From Neolewinella aquimaris (GTDB lineage: Bacteria; Bacteroidota; Bacteroidia; Chitinophagales; Saprospiraceae), in assembly GCF_014197245.1 (NCBI RefSeq), contig NZ_JACIFF010000001.1, forward strand, positions 62,001 through 126,000: a DNA stretch of 64,000 bases. Direction: 5' to 3'. The first letter of the stretch is position 1; the number at the start of each line of letters is the position of its first letter. The position numbers and the translations under genes are program-made. Below are positions 1-8,374 of the stretch, piece after piece. The notes under the pieces were generated by a model. The model worked only from the letters and a program-made list of their open reading frames with translations, made no database searches and was not told the origin of the DNA.

Positions 1-755
1 TCGACCTCCGACAGGTACTCGCTACCGGGGTAACGATCGAGGAAGTTCTGGGCCAGCTTGATGGTTGCTTCCAGTCGTTCCGGTTGGCGCAGCCGGAAAC
101 TCCGACTGGCGTATTCATACTGTACTTTTGCCATGAGGTAGCGGATCTCCTCGGCCCGCTGGGTTTCCGGATAATCCTTGAGCACGTTCTCGAAACTTAC
201 GAGTGCTGATTCATAACGCTCAATGTCCATGTACAGTTTGGCGGACTCGAAGTCCTTCAGTTCCATCTTCGCGCGCATTTCGTCGATGAGCCGGTTGGCC
301 TCGGTCACGCGTTCGCTGTTGGGATAGCGGTTGGCAAACTCCTCAAACCCCTCGATGGCCTTCACGCTGTAGCTCTGATCCAGCCGGTACGTAGGGCTGA
401 GCTGGTAATTTGAGTAGGCCGCCATAAAGTCCGCTTCCTCCCGCAGGTCGCTGCCGCCGTAGGTGGTGGCGAAGTTCTTGAAGTAATAACTGGCCAGCAC
501 GAACTGCTCGGTATAGTAGTAGGTGTAGGCGTAGCGGTAGGCGATCTGCTCGGCCTCGGCCCGTCCGCGGAAGGGAGCGATGGTAAGCTCGTACAGGGTC
601 TGCGCCCGCTGGTACTCACCGGCATCGTAGTAGGCGTTGGCCCGCTGCAGGATGTATTCGGGATCCGTGCTCATACGGATCGTCTCGAACTCCGAGCGGC
701 AGCCGAAGAAAGTGAGGACCAGCAGGAGAGCGGTAAGTTTAATGCTGTTTTGCAT
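1..755 (-). CDS. bamD: BamD outer-membrane assembly lipoprotein (5' part; runs off left edge)
   Basis: Start ATG is at 755 and the frame is open to base 1, so the C-terminus is missing. The protein opens with a lipoprotein signal (LTFFGC, Cys19), then about 230 residues of helical TPR-like repeats rich in Tyr and Ala (for example YILQRANAYYDAGEYQRA and YESALVSFENVLKDYPETQ). This matches BamD/YfiO, the periplasmic lipoprotein that works with BamA to fold outer-membrane beta-barrels. A TATCTTTG promoter core sits only 7 nt upstream of ATG, suggesting a leaderless or very short-leader transcript. Identification as BamD is confident from the lipobox plus the order of repeats; a generic TPR lipoprotein is the alternative. 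Confidence 0.88.
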   Translation of the reverse strand, partial: MQNSIKLTALLLVLTFFGCRSEFETIRMSTDPEYILQRANAYYDAGEYQRAQTLYELTIAPFRGRAEAEQIAYRYAYTYYYTEQFVLASYYFKNFATTYGGSDLREEADFMAAYSNYQLSPTYRLDQSYSVKAIEGFEEFANRYPNSERVTEANRLIDEMRAKMELKDFESAKLYMDIERYESALVSFENVLKDYPETQRAEEIRYLMAKVQYEYASRSFRLRQPERLEATIKLAQNFLDRYPGSEYLSEV

Positions 756-762
756 AAGCGCG

Positions 763-770
763 CAAAGATA
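763..770 (-). promoter_or_regulatory. Promoter core TATCTTTG for bamD
   Basis: Exact match to the Bacteroidota -7 consensus TAnnTTTG, 7 nt from the bamD ATG. The start of transcription should fall at or just before the start codon. Confidence 0.6.
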
Positions 771-838
771 GGGGTTTTTAAGAAGACACCTTACGGGGGG
801 CAGAAGGTTGTACAAAGTACGGGGTGGCGGGGGCGGGT

Positions 839-846
839 TATCTTGC
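839..846 (+). promoter_or_regulatory. Promoter core TATCTTGC for the DUF3137 gene
   Basis: Close to TAnnTTTG and 6 nt before ATG 853. Suggests a leaderless mRNA; no Shine-Dalgarno sequence is visible. Confidence 0.45.
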
Positions 847-852
847 GCCGCC

Positions 853-1785
853 ATGATACCGCCGCGACTCGACGAGCTAAGGCTCTTTTACAATACCACC
901 ATTCGCCCGGAACTGCTCCGCCTGGAAGGCCTGCGCAAGCGTATCCTGCGCGGCATCGCCATTTCGCTCCTGGGCATCTTCGTGATCGGTACGCTCTTTC
1001 TCATTTACGACCTGGGTTTCCTGATCCTGATCCTGGTGGTGCCGGTCGCCTTTTACGTAGGAAGCCTGTACCTGCGCATCGAGCGCTTTCGTCAATCCTT
1101 CAAGCCGGCCATCATCCAGTTGCTGCTCAATTTCATCAACGACGCCCCCAACTTTCGATCGCTGGAGTACAATGCCACCCGGCCCATCCTGCGCGACCGC
1201 TTCGAGCGCAGCGGTCTGTTCCGGCCCCACCCAGACAGCTACCGCGCCGAGGACTACATCCGGGGACTGGTGGGGGAGATGGCCTTCGAAATGGGGGAGA
1301 CTTACGTGCAGGAGATCAGCCCGGCAAGCAACCGCCTCGAAGTGGTCTTCAGCGGACTATTCGTTCACGCCATCTTCAACGAGGAAACGAGCGGACGATT
1401 AGCCGTATGGCCCCGCCACAAACTCCGCCGCCTCAAGCGTTCCGTGGATGCCTACATCGGATCGCGGGGTCGCTCGGCGGATATCGAAATCCTGAATCCC
1501 GGCTTCCGGGAGACTTTCGCCGTCTACGCCCACCCCGGCACGAAGGTCGCCGGCATCCTGACGCCCCCCATGCAGGATGCTTTGCTGGAATTTCACCGGC
1601 GGGAGGGGCGCGACCTCTACTTTGCGGTCCACGACCAGGATCTTTTTATCGGCCTGGAGCACGGCTACGACTTGCTCGAACCCCACTTCTTTCGGTCCAA
1701 CGTGTCGTTCCAGCTCATCCGCAAGTTCTACACCGACATCACCCTGATGCTGCGGGTGATCCAAGATTTTGATCAGACGCATTGA
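853..1785 (+). CDS. DUF3137-family membrane protein
   Basis: 310 residues. Two adjacent hydrophobic segments (about residues 31-72) follow a short basic N-terminus, and the rest is a soluble cytoplasmic domain of about 230 residues typical of DUF3137 proteins, whose function is unknown. The frame is open further upstream to 808, but the ATG at 853 is preferred because it sits just behind a promoter-like TATCTTGC and gives a normal N-terminus. Its last 47 bases overlap, tail to tail, the 3' end of the Ppx/GppA gene on the other strand. Family call is good; role unknown. Confidence 0.75.
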   Translation: MIPPRLDELRLFYNTTIRPELLRLEGLRKRILRGIAISLLGIFVIGTLFLIYDLGFLILILVVPVAFYVGSLYLRIERFRQSFKPAIIQLLLNFINDAPNFRSLEYNATRPILRDRFERSGLFRPHPDSYRAEDYIRGLVGEMAFEMGETYVQEISPASNRLEVVFSGLFVHAIFNEETSGRLAVWPRHKLRRLKRSVDAYIGSRGRSADIEILNPGFRETFAVYAHPGTKVAGILTPPMQDALLEFHRREGRDLYFAVHDQDLFIGLEHGYDLLEPHFFRSNVSFQLIRKFYTDITLMLRVIQDFDQTH

Positions 1786-2686
1786 GCAGTATTCCCTCCT
1801 TCATGGCGTAATCGCTCACCGTGAGTTTCCGGATGCCCGCCAGCCCGATCGTGAAGCGAATGAGGAGCATGGCCACGACGATCAGGTCGACGCGCTCGGG
1901 GGGCACCCCCGGAATCGCCAGCCGCTCCGCTACGGTGGACCCCACGATCGTAAGGTGAAGGTGCTCCAACCCGTCCATGGTGAGCACGTGGCTGTTGCGG
2001 GCGCGGAGGGCGGCCCCGTCCCGGAGCACTTCGGCCATTACGTCGAAGGTGCCGGCCGCTCCGACCAGGTGGTGGGCCGGGTAGGCACCAAGCGCCTCGC
2101 GTAGGGGTTGAAGTTGCACCTCCAGGAAGTTTTCTAACCGGCTGACTTCATCCGCACTGATCGGATCGGTGTGGTGAAACGACCGCTGCAGCACCGCCAC
2201 GCCGATGGGAAAGGATTGCCGCCAGTGCACCCCCTCCGACGAGGCGATGATGTACTCCGTAGAGCCTCCGCCGATGTCCATGATGAGCACCCGGTCTTCC
2301 AGGGGCGGAAGCGCGGCAAGTACCCCGCGGGTGATGAGCTCTGCCTCGGTATCTCCCGAAATCAGGCCGATCTCAATGCCGCATTCCAAGCTGGCGGTGC
2401 GGACAAAGGCTTCCCCGTTCGTAGCGGTACGCAGGGCCGCGGTGCCGATGGCCGTGACCGACGTTACGCCGTGCTCCCGGATCACCCGGGCAAAGTGCTT
2501 CAGAGTGGCGATCCCGCGTGCAAAGGGTTCCGGGCCGATGGTTTCGATGCCATCGCTGGCCAGTTTAACGAAAATGCGCTCCCGGTAAATTTCCGCGAAC
2601 TGCTCCTCCGCCCGTACCTCGGCGATCAGAAGGTGGAAGGTGTTGGTGCCGAGATCGATCACGGCGTGTAGGGAATTTTCGGCCAT
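1739..2686 (-). CDS. Ppx/GppA-family phosphatase (exopolyphosphatase / pppGpp phosphatase)
   Basis: 315 residues with the sugar-kinase/Hsp70/actin-type fold signatures of the family: DLGTNTFHLL at 11-20 for phosphate binding, catalytic-type Glu in SGDTEAELI near 116, and GGGSTE at 139-144. It lacks the C-terminal HD-like domain of long Ppx enzymes and has the short single-module size common in Bacteroidota. It should hydrolyse terminal phosphates of polyphosphate or pppGpp in the cytoplasm. ATG 2686 (MAENSLHAVIDLG) is chosen over an upstream start at 2878, which would add 64 residues and overlap the neighbouring barrel gene. The 3' end overlaps the convergent DUF3137 gene by 47 bp. Confidence 0.85.
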   Translation of the reverse strand: MAENSLHAVIDLGTNTFHLLIAEVRAEEQFAEIYRERIFVKLASDGIETIGPEPFARGIATLKHFARVIREHGVTSVTAIGTAALRTATNGEAFVRTASLECGIEIGLISGDTEAELITRGVLAALPPLEDRVLIMDIGGGSTEYIIASSEGVHWRQSFPIGVAVLQRSFHHTDPISADEVSRLENFLEVQLQPLREALGAYPAHHLVGAAGTFDVMAEVLRDGAALRARNSHVLTMDGLEHLHLTIVGSTVAERLAIPGVPPERVDLIVVAMLLIRFTIGLAGIRKLTVSDYAMKEGILLNASDQNLGSPAASG

Positions 2687-2777
2687 TCCGGTGGGGTTTA
2701 TTGGGGGTAGGGTAGGACTGACATCGGGCGGGGACGCAGGTGCAAGGTAATTAGGGACGCTAAACGCGGCAAAGCCA

Positions 2778-3389
2778 TCATTCCTCCACGGGGGAAGCAG
2801 GAAGCTCCTCACCCGCGCCCAGGGTATACACGGCCCGCAAACTGATCGTGCGGCCCCGCAAGCGGGGCGCCTCGGCAACCTGCAGATCGGTGAGGTGCTT
2901 CGACCACCGGAAGTTGAGGCCCAGCTTGGGGGAAAGGTAGAGGGTGACGCCGAACTTTATCGCGAACAGGTCGTCCCGGAGGGGAAAATCGAGGGTGATG
3001 TCGTCGCGGCGGAAATCGCTTACCGTGTAATCGATCAGTCGTTGGTAGCTGAGGCCGGCCTCCGCGGTGAGCCTCCAGTCCTTGTAGTAAACCATGAGGG
3101 GGAGTTCGACCGTATTCAGCCGGAAGGCGTAAAAATCGCTTACGTTCAGGCTGTTTTTATTGCGCCGGGCACCCTGCTGGCTGTACAGGATCTCGGGACC
3201 CACCCGCCATTTTTCCCCGAACAGCGCGACTACCCGCAGACCGGCATTCACGCCCGGCTGGTGGAATCCCAGCAGGTCGTCCCCGTCAATTTGGCTCAGG
3301 TTGGCACCGGCCAGCACGGAGGCCCGGAAGGTCTGGGCGCCCACGCCGGAAGCAAGCAACAGTAGGATAAACGGGAAGAATAACCGCAT
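2778..3389 (-). CDS. PorT-like outer-membrane beta-barrel protein
   Basis: 203 residues. A Sec signal peptide (about 1-19, ending GVGAQ) is followed by repeated amphipathic beta-strand patterns: RASVLAGANLSQIDGDD, a WRVGPEILYSQQGARR strand pair, and NTVELPLMVYYKDWRLTAEAG. This is the layout of small 8-strand barrels of the PorT/OmpW-like outer-membrane family in Bacteroidota. TACTTTTG lies 4 nt before ATG. The gene ends 91 bp upstream of the Ppx start, on the same strand, so the two may be co-transcribed. Specific ligand or role cannot be read from the sequence. Confidence 0.75.
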   Translation of the reverse strand: MRLFFPFILLLLASGVGAQTFRASVLAGANLSQIDGDDLLGFHQPGVNAGLRVVALFGEKWRVGPEILYSQQGARRNKNSLNVSDFYAFRLNTVELPLMVYYKDWRLTAEAGLSYQRLIDYTVSDFRRDDITLDFPLRDDLFAIKFGVTLYLSPKLGLNFRWSKHLTDLQVAEAPRLRGRTISLRAVYTLGAGEELPASPVEE

Positions 3390-3393
3390 GCGG

Positions 3394-3401
3394 CAAAAGT
3401 A
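3394..3401 (-). promoter_or_regulatory. Promoter core TACTTTTG for the PorT-like gene
   Basis: Exact TAnnTTTG match, 4 nt before the ATG at 3389; leaderless transcription likely. Confidence 0.6.
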
Positions 3402-3433
3402 AGTTACGTACCGGCTTTCCCCCGCCTACCAAT

Positions 3434-3441
3434 TACATTTG
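3434..3441 (+). promoter_or_regulatory. Promoter core TACATTTG for the 96-residue gene
   Basis: Exact TAnnTTTG match, 40 nt before ATG 3482. Confidence 0.55.
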
Positions 3442-3481
3442 CACGTCTGCCCTACCAACACTGCACCCGCGGTCCCGCCCC

Positions 3482-3772
3482 ATGCTTCCTACCACGAAAC
3501 ACAGCCTGAAAAAACTGGAGACCCTGCTTAAGGAATTGGGCTATACGGTACGCTACGAGAAGGGAAATTTTACCTCCGGATACTGCCTCGTGGAGCAACG
3601 TCGGGTAGCCATCGTGAACCGCTTTTACGATACGGAGGGGCGCATCAACGTGCTGTACGACATCTTAGGACAGTATCAGTTGCCCGAGCAAGCTCCGGAA
3701 CTAAGCGATCCGTCGCTGAAGTTGTTACGGAAAGTGAAGAAGTTTGTCGGGCTGGCCGCCGAGGAAGAGTGA
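3482..3772 (+). CDS. Small conserved-looking hypothetical protein
   Basis: 96 residues, soluble, no signal peptide. It opens with a basic helix (KHSLKKLETLLKELGYTVRYEKGNF), continues with a beta-rich stretch (SGYCLVEQRRVAIVNRFYDTEGRINVLYDIL) and ends in a helix. The alternation of helix and strands looks like a compact alpha/beta fold. It has its own consensus promoter, which supports it being real. I do not recognise a named family. Its TGA abuts the stop of the convergent secreted-protein gene, the two sharing the palindrome TGATCA. Confidence 0.7.
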   Translation: MLPTTKHSLKKLETLLKELGYTVRYEKGNFTSGYCLVEQRRVAIVNRFYDTEGRINVLYDILGQYQLPEQAPELSDPSLKLLRKVKKFVGLAAEEE

Positions 3773-4441
3773 TCAGTGATTGCGGTTCGCGGAGGGGTGC
3801 TGGTAGAAGGTGATCCCTTCCCAGGGTACTTCCAGCTCGTTCGTTTCGACCCACGTCCTGTTTTGGCGGAGCATGGTGTAGACATTCCGGCTTTCGTCGC
3901 TGTCCGCACCATCGCGCGAGATCTGCACCAGGTCGAAGGTGGTATCGAGGTTGAGGTCGGTGATGTAGCTGTCGAGTTGGGCGCAGTTGCCGGGTTCGGC
4001 GCAGTTGAGGTAGGCGAGGGTTTTTAGGTGGACCAGCTTGCCGTCGCGAATGGCGAACATATCGATCTGGTCGCGCCCGGGACCGTCGAAGCGGGTGAGG
4101 TACAGGTTCTCCTCAATTCCCTTGACGGCGATGGTGGCGTACATTTTCCCCTGCCGGGCACCCAGTCCCTCCAAAAATTCATTGGGCAGTTGCCCAACTT
4201 CCGCTTCTCCCATTTCGGTGCCGCGGAGCAGATAGGTTTCCAGCGGATCAACGGCGGGATCGACGTAGACGTGTAGGAAACCAACATTACTCTCATCGAA
4301 GAGGGTGGCAAACTCATCCATGCCGGTGCTGGCTTCGGGGAGGGGCGTCTGCATGCCGCCGCGGCCGACGTCGACCGGACTCTGAGCCATCAGCGGAGTG
4401 AGAAGTACGAAGAGGGATAGGACGTAGAGCAATCGGGTCAT
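3773..4441 (-). CDS. Secreted protein of unknown function
   Basis: 222 residues with a clear Sec signal peptide (MTRLLYVLSLFVLLTPLMAQ). The mature part is acidic, with a beta-rich body (YATIAVKGIEENLYLTRFDGPGRDQIDMFAIRDGKLVHLKTLAYLNC), one likely disulphide pair (Cys-Ala-Glu-Pro-Gly-Asn-Cys), and a C-terminal half describing a single repeated fold. Probably periplasmic or surface-exposed. No catalytic motif is recognised. The stop codon directly abuts that of the convergent 96-residue gene with no spacer. Confidence 0.65.
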   Translation of the reverse strand: MTRLLYVLSLFVLLTPLMAQSPVDVGRGGMQTPLPEASTGMDEFATLFDESNVGFLHVYVDPAVDPLETYLLRGTEMGEAEVGQLPNEFLEGLGARQGKMYATIAVKGIEENLYLTRFDGPGRDQIDMFAIRDGKLVHLKTLAYLNCAEPGNCAQLDSYITDLNLDTTFDLVQISRDGADSDESRNVYTMLRQNRTWVETNELEVPWEGITFYQHPSANRNH

Positions 4442-4536
4442 AAATGGAATACTTTACCCTGAAACGGCTGGTCGCGGGGCATGTTCTTTCCCTACTGCCG
4501 GGCACCCGACGGAGACCCACATCCTGAAAAGGGGAG

Positions 4537-4544
4537 TACTTTCG
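4537..4544 (+). promoter_or_regulatory. Promoter core TACTTTCG for xseB
   Basis: One mismatch to TAnnTTTG, 17 nt before the xseB ATG. Confidence 0.45.
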
Positions 4545-4561
4545 CGCAAACCTTCATTACC

Positions 4562-4747
4562 ATGAGCTACGCCGAAGCCGTTGCCGAGCTTGAGGCCATT
4601 CTCGCCCAACTTCAGGAAGTACCGGCCGACATCGATCAGTTGCACGCCCGCGTGGCCCGGGCCGAACAGTTGATCACCGCCTGTCGGAGTAAACTTCGCG
4701 GGGTAGAAGACGAACTGGCCAAATTACGCGCGACCACCGAAAACTGA
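4562..4747 (+). CDS. xseB: Exodeoxyribonuclease VII small subunit
   Basis: 61 residues, the usual size of XseB. The sequence SYAEAVAELEAILAQLQ followed by D-IDQLHARVARAEQLI and CRSKLRGVEDEL is the characteristic two-helix pattern of the small subunit, which binds the coiled-coil of XseA to form the single-strand-specific exonuclease VII. The large subunit is not in this window, so the two genes are separated. ATG 4562 is preferred to an upstream in-frame start at 4481. The stop lies 4 bp before the next gene, an SDR, suggesting co-transcription. Confidence 0.88.
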   Translation: MSYAEAVAELEAILAQLQEVPADIDQLHARVARAEQLITACRSKLRGVEDELAKLRATTEN

Positions 4748-4751
4748 CACC

Positions 4752-5591
4752 ATGAGAAAAATCGCCCTGGTTACCGGCGCCACCGCCGGAATCGGCTTCG
4801 AAACCGCGCGTGGCCTGGCCGTGCAGGGGTTTCACGTCCTTCTCCACGGCCGTACGCTCGCAAAGGCGCGTGCCGCCGCCGCTGAGATCCCCGGCGGGGA
4901 CGGTAGGGTTACCCCCCTTTATGCCGACCTGAGCGACTTGAATGCCGTGCGCCTGCTTGCCGCTGGCATCGTGGCAGATTATCCCCGCCTGGACGTGCTC
5001 GTAAACAACGCGGGCGTGTGGAACTCAAAACAGGAGCTCACTGCGGAAGGTGTGGAAAAAACCTTTGCCGTCAATCACCTTGCTCCCTTTCTCCTAACGG
5101 GATTACTGCGCGAACACCTACAGCCGGACGGGCGGATCATCGGTGTGTCCAGCGATAGCCACAAACAGGTAAGGGGCATCGCGTTTGATGACCTTAATCT
5201 CGACCGCAACTACCACGGCCTGCGCAGCTACGCCCAGAGCAAGTTGGCCAATGTGTTGTTCTGCTACGAATACGATCGGCGCAAACGGGACGCGACCACT
5301 ATTTGTGCCGTGCAGCCGGGCCTGGTCCAGACCGACATCGGCCTGAAGGGCAATACCTGGTTGCACCGGCTGGCGTGGCGGGTGCGCCGACAAATGAGCG
5401 GACACAAGACCCCGGTGGAAGGAGCCGACACGAGTGTGTTTCTGGCAACGACGGTAGACCCGCCTCCGTCCGGCCTGTACTGGGACGACCGGCAGCCGAA
5501 GCGATCCTACTCCTCCAGCTACGACGAAACGGAAGCCCGGAAGTTGTGGGAAGAGAGCGAACGGCTCACGAACTATACGTATCGGTTTTAA
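4752..5591 (+). CDS. Short-chain dehydrogenase/reductase (retinol-dehydrogenase-like)
   Basis: 279 residues. Rossmann nucleotide site TGATAGIGFETA near the N-terminus, NNAG motif (VNNAGVWN), active-site Ser in IGVSSDSH and the catalytic YAQSK tetrad segment are all present. The overall length and the GHKTPVEGADTSVFLAT tail resemble retinol-dehydrogenase/WW-oxidoreductase-like SDRs, which oxidise or reduce lipid-like alcohols and carbonyls with NAD(P). The substrate is unknown. It follows xseB by 4 bp, and its last 26 bases overlap the end of the second SDR on the opposite strand. Confidence 0.85.
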   Translation: MRKIALVTGATAGIGFETARGLAVQGFHVLLHGRTLAKARAAAAEIPGGDGRVTPLYADLSDLNAVRLLAAGIVADYPRLDVLVNNAGVWNSKQELTAEGVEKTFAVNHLAPFLLTGLLREHLQPDGRIIGVSSDSHKQVRGIAFDDLNLDRNYHGLRSYAQSKLANVLFCYEYDRRKRDATTICAVQPGLVQTDIGLKGNTWLHRLAWRVRRQMSGHKTPVEGADTSVFLATTVDPPPSGLYWDDRQPKRSYSSSYDETEARKLWEESERLTNYTYRF

Positions 5592-6429
5592 CGGGTACCG
5601 CACCGCTTACTTCCGTTAGCGCATCGTTGCGGTAGCGGCTGAAGAGCTTTTCAAGAATGCGCATTCGCCACGGGCGGGGCGTCAGGTAGCTGATCAGGAT
5701 AAGCAGCCGGATGAGCCGGCCCGGGACGATGACGGCCTTTCCCGATAGCATTCCGTGGATGGCGGCGGGCGCGATGTCATCGGGCATGGTTACGAGCAGG
5801 CGGGCCCTTGCGCCCTGTGCCTCTACGCGACGCAGGCCGTCTTCGTTGGTGATCACCGGTCCGGGACACAGCACCGAAACGCTGACGCCGTGGTGGCGCA
5901 ACTCTTCCCGAAGGGCCAGGGAGAAATTGTAGACGAAGGCCTTGGTGCCGGTGTAGACGGTCTTGTAGGGCAGCGGCAGGGTCGCCTCCATGCTGCTCAT
6001 GTTCAGGATACCTCCACTCCTTACCTTCAGCTGGGGCAGCAGACGGTAGATCAGCTCGGTCATCACTTGGTTGTTGAGCTGTAGCATACGCTGGTACTCC
6101 TCCCAAACGGTATGCTCGAAGAGGCCGCCCCGCCCGAAGCCGGCGTTGTTGACCAGGTAGGTGACCTGAATGTTTTCCTCCTCCAGCCAGTGTAGTACGC
6201 GAACGACCGCGCCGCTAGCCGTCAGGTCGATTCCGTAATGGCGTAGTTTGCCGGAGGCCAGTGGGCGTAGTTCGGTTACCGCCTCCGCCAAATCTTGATT
6301 GGGTAGGGCGACTATTGCGACACCCAGTCCCTGGCGGAGACACTCCCGGGCCAGTGCCAGCCCGATGCCGTGACTTCCGCCCGTGATCAGGGTCCACTCA
6401 GCGGCTACGGAGTCAAGAGGTTTTGTCAT
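5566..6429 (-). CDS. Short-chain dehydrogenase/reductase (DltE/YqjQ-type)
   Basis: 287 residues from ATG 6429 (MTKPLDSVAAEW). TGGSHGIG cofactor loop, NNAGFGRGG, Ser in LNMSSMEA and YTGTK as catalytic Tyr/Lys place it in the classical SDR family, close to the DltE-like group by the long C-terminal hydrophobic helix (LIRLLILISYLTPRPWR), which may dock on the membrane. An alternative start 33 bp upstream exists. Two perfect palindromes (6463-6476 and 6515-6526) lie just upstream and may be operators. The 3' end overlaps the convergent SDR by 26 bp. Confidence 0.83.
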   Translation of the reverse strand: MTKPLDSVAAEWTLITGGSHGIGLALARECLRQGLGVAIVALPNQDLAEAVTELRPLASGKLRHYGIDLTASGAVVRVLHWLEEENIQVTYLVNNAGFGRGGLFEHTVWEEYQRMLQLNNQVMTELIYRLLPQLKVRSGGILNMSSMEATLPLPYKTVYTGTKAFVYNFSLALREELRHHGVSVSVLCPGPVITNEDGLRRVEAQGARARLLVTMPDDIAPAAIHGMLSGKAVIVPGRLIRLLILISYLTPRPWRMRILEKLFSRYRNDALTEVSGAVPVKTDTYSS

Positions 6430-6462
6430 CCGGGAAAGGTGTTGTGTAGTTCGGGGAGGCAA

Positions 6463-6476
6463 TTAGCCCGGGCTAA
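6463..6476. promoter_or_regulatory. Palindrome TTAGCCCGGGCTAA
   Basis: Perfect 14-bp palindrome 34 bp upstream of the SDR start at 6429. A dimeric repressor site is plausible; no other copy was noticed. Confidence 0.3.
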
Positions 6477-6514
6477 GGTAGCTACCGTCACCTGGATTTT
6501 TGTGTCGATCCACC

Positions 6515-6526
6515 AGTATCGATACT
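6515..6526. promoter_or_regulatory. Palindrome AGTATCGATACT
   Basis: Perfect 12-bp palindrome 39 bp beyond the first one in the same 212-bp gap; possible second operator. Confidence 0.25.
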
Positions 6527-6641
6527 ATTTCTCCCGCATTCCGCCCTGCGCAAGCCCGTAAACTCGAGTTGAGGCGCTACACCTTCGGTAACTCCAAACA
6601 GTACAGTCCGGCAAGGGTGATACGCACGCCGCCCTCATGAA

Positions 6642-7469
6642 TCAACCCCGCGCAACAGCGGGCTCCGGGCTAAGCACTTCGAGGGCCCGCTCGATGAAGC
6701 CGGGTATGACCGCATCGTGGGTGTGGGCGATTTTGGTAGGATCGCTCAAGTCGGCCATCAGGCTCAGCCACTTATCCAGACCGTGTTCGTTAATAACTTC
6801 GGTCTTAATCTTCAGGCTGCTGAAGTGATCGAGCATGCCTTCCGCATCTGCTTCGGGATGGAACTGGGTGCCGATGATTTCGGGGGTCCAGCGAATGGCC
6901 ATCGTTGCCCGTTCGAGATCCACGTGCGGCCGGTCTTTTTCAATTGCCAGTACGGTGGCGCCGATTGCGCGCATTCGCTCCATGTCGGGTTGTACGACCT
7001 GGAACCGCCGGAAATCAGCTGCCGTGAAGGGATCGGCGAGGCCGGTAAAGATCGGATCGTTCTCGCCCTCCTCAGTAATGTGCATCGGAAACGTGCCAAA
7101 ACTTAGGCTGCGGCGTTGGGTTACTTCCGCCAGTCCGAGGTGATGAACGGCCATCTGGAAACTGTGGCAGATGAAGAACACGAACTTCTTGCGGTCGTTC
7201 TGCGCGTTGAACGCGCGAACGGAGTCGAACCACTCGCCCCACATGGGTTCCCAGACCCCGTCTCCCTCGCGGGGGTCGCCCGGACCTCCCGAGCTGATGT
7301 AGAGGTCGAAGGAAAGGTCAGGAATACGGTGGGCGGCCCGTACGTCGAAGACTTCGTATTCGAGGCGATCGGAGTACTGCTCTGCGATCTCACGGATGCA
7401 GCGCATGCCCTGGTTGGGGATGCCGTTGTAAAGATCGAGGATGGCGAGACGGAGGCGGCTCATTTGCAT
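6642..7469 (-). CDS. Class I glutamine amidotransferase-like protein
   Basis: 275 residues. The triad of class I amidotransferases is visible: nucleophile Cys101 in FFICHSFQM, His204 and Glu206 in TQFHPEADAE. An oxyanion-type SSGGPGDP loop lies near residue 60. It is a stand-alone GATase domain with about 60 extra residues at the C-terminus and no synthetase domain, like the GMP-synthase-related stand-alone amidotransferases. The partner and substrate are unknown. MQM gives two close possible starts, 7469 and 7463. It lies alone between intergenic gaps of about 200 bp. Confidence 0.8.
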   Translation of the reverse strand: MQMSRLRLAILDLYNGIPNQGMRCIREIAEQYSDRLEYEVFDVRAAHRIPDLSFDLYISSGGPGDPREGDGVWEPMWGEWFDSVRAFNAQNDRKKFVFFICHSFQMAVHHLGLAEVTQRRSLSFGTFPMHITEEGENDPIFTGLADPFTAADFRRFQVVQPDMERMRAIGATVLAIEKDRPHVDLERATMAIRWTPEIIGTQFHPEADAEGMLDHFSSLKIKTEVINEHGLDKWLSLMADLSDPTKIAHTHDAVIPGFIERALEVLSPEPAVARG

Positions 7470-7669
7470 TGGGGTTTATATGAACAACTAGTGAGACGTA
7501 TCCCGACCAATATAGTAAGTGGGCGGAACCAACAAGTTGGTGCTTTGTCTAAGAACGGACACTGCCACCATCTCTAGTATGTAGGAAACACCGGGGTAGG
7601 GGGCTGGTGTTGACTATTTAAACTTTAATAACATTCGTGTTAAGGTTTGGGCGGCCATCTGGGATCCCA

Positions 7670-8374
7670 TCACAACCGCAGTTCGGCCGCCGATGTGCTG
7701 AGGTGGCCTAACAACTCCCCAATGGCCCGGATGCGGAAGGTTTCTCCCAGGCCCTTACGATTGGCAGCTCCGGGCCGCCGCAGCCAGCAGGCGTGGTAGC
7801 CGTATTCAAGGGCACCACGAATATCGGCGTTCGGATTATCGCCGACTACCAGAACGGTGGAGGGGTCGGGCCGTCCCATTTGCTGGTGGGCGTGGTCGAA
7901 GAAGGCGGCGTGGGGTTTGGCGACCCCGAGTTCGTCGGAGATGGCAATAAATTCGAAGTAGGGTGCGATACCCGTATTCGCGAGGCGGGGGCGCTGCACT
8001 TCGGTCAGCCCGTTGGTGATCAGGCCCAGCCGGTAGCGGCCGCTGACCGCCTCGAGCACTTCGCGGGCGCCTTCCAGCAGGTGATTGCTGGCGGCCAGGT
8101 AAGTGCGGTAGCTCAGCGACATATCCTCCGCCGGATGGTCCTGGCGGTAGTGTTCCAGTAGTCGCTTAAAGCGTATGTCGCGGAGTTGCTCCTTGGGTAA
8201 CCTTCCGTGCTCGTAATCGTCCCAGGCCGATTTGTTGATCAGGCGGTAGGTACCGAGTACTTCCTGTGACCATTCTAAATCTCGCTCGAGCAGGGTGCGT
8301 TCCAGTGCGCTGGCTTCCGCCGCGTCGAAGTCCCAGATCGTATTGTCCGCATCAAATAAAAGCCAGTCGTACAT
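7670..8374 (-). CDS. HAD-family phosphatase, YjjG/pyrimidine 5'-nucleotidase type
   Basis: 234 residues. HAD motif I DADNTIWDFD (Asp8, Asp10), motif II in LGLITNGL, motif III Lys in LGVAKPHAAFF and motif IV VVGDNPNADIRGA are in order with a helical cap between I and II. DADNTIWDF is the signature of YjjG-like nucleotidases that clean house by dephosphorylating unusual (deoxy)nucleotides. ATG 8374 (MYDWLLFDAD) is chosen because motif I normally lies within the first ten residues; the frame is open to 8443. Transcribed toward the amidotransferase gene but separated by 200 bp. Confidence 0.85.
   Translation of the reverse strand: MYDWLLFDADNTIWDFDAAEASALERTLLERDLEWSQEVLGTYRLINKSAWDDYEHGRLPKEQLRDIRFKRLLEHYRQDHPAEDMSLSYRTYLAASNHLLEGAREVLEAVSGRYRLGLITNGLTEVQRPRLANTGIAPYFEFIAISDELGVAKPHAAFFDHAHQQMGRPDPSTVLVVGDNPNADIRGALEYGYHACWLRRPGAANRKGLGETFRIRAIGELLGHLSTSAAELRL

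Noticed and set aside
750-1772. A 340-codon open frame overlapping the DUF3137 gene in another frame
   Set aside because: Pro/Arg/His-rich composition without any motif, while the other frame has membrane helices and family features.
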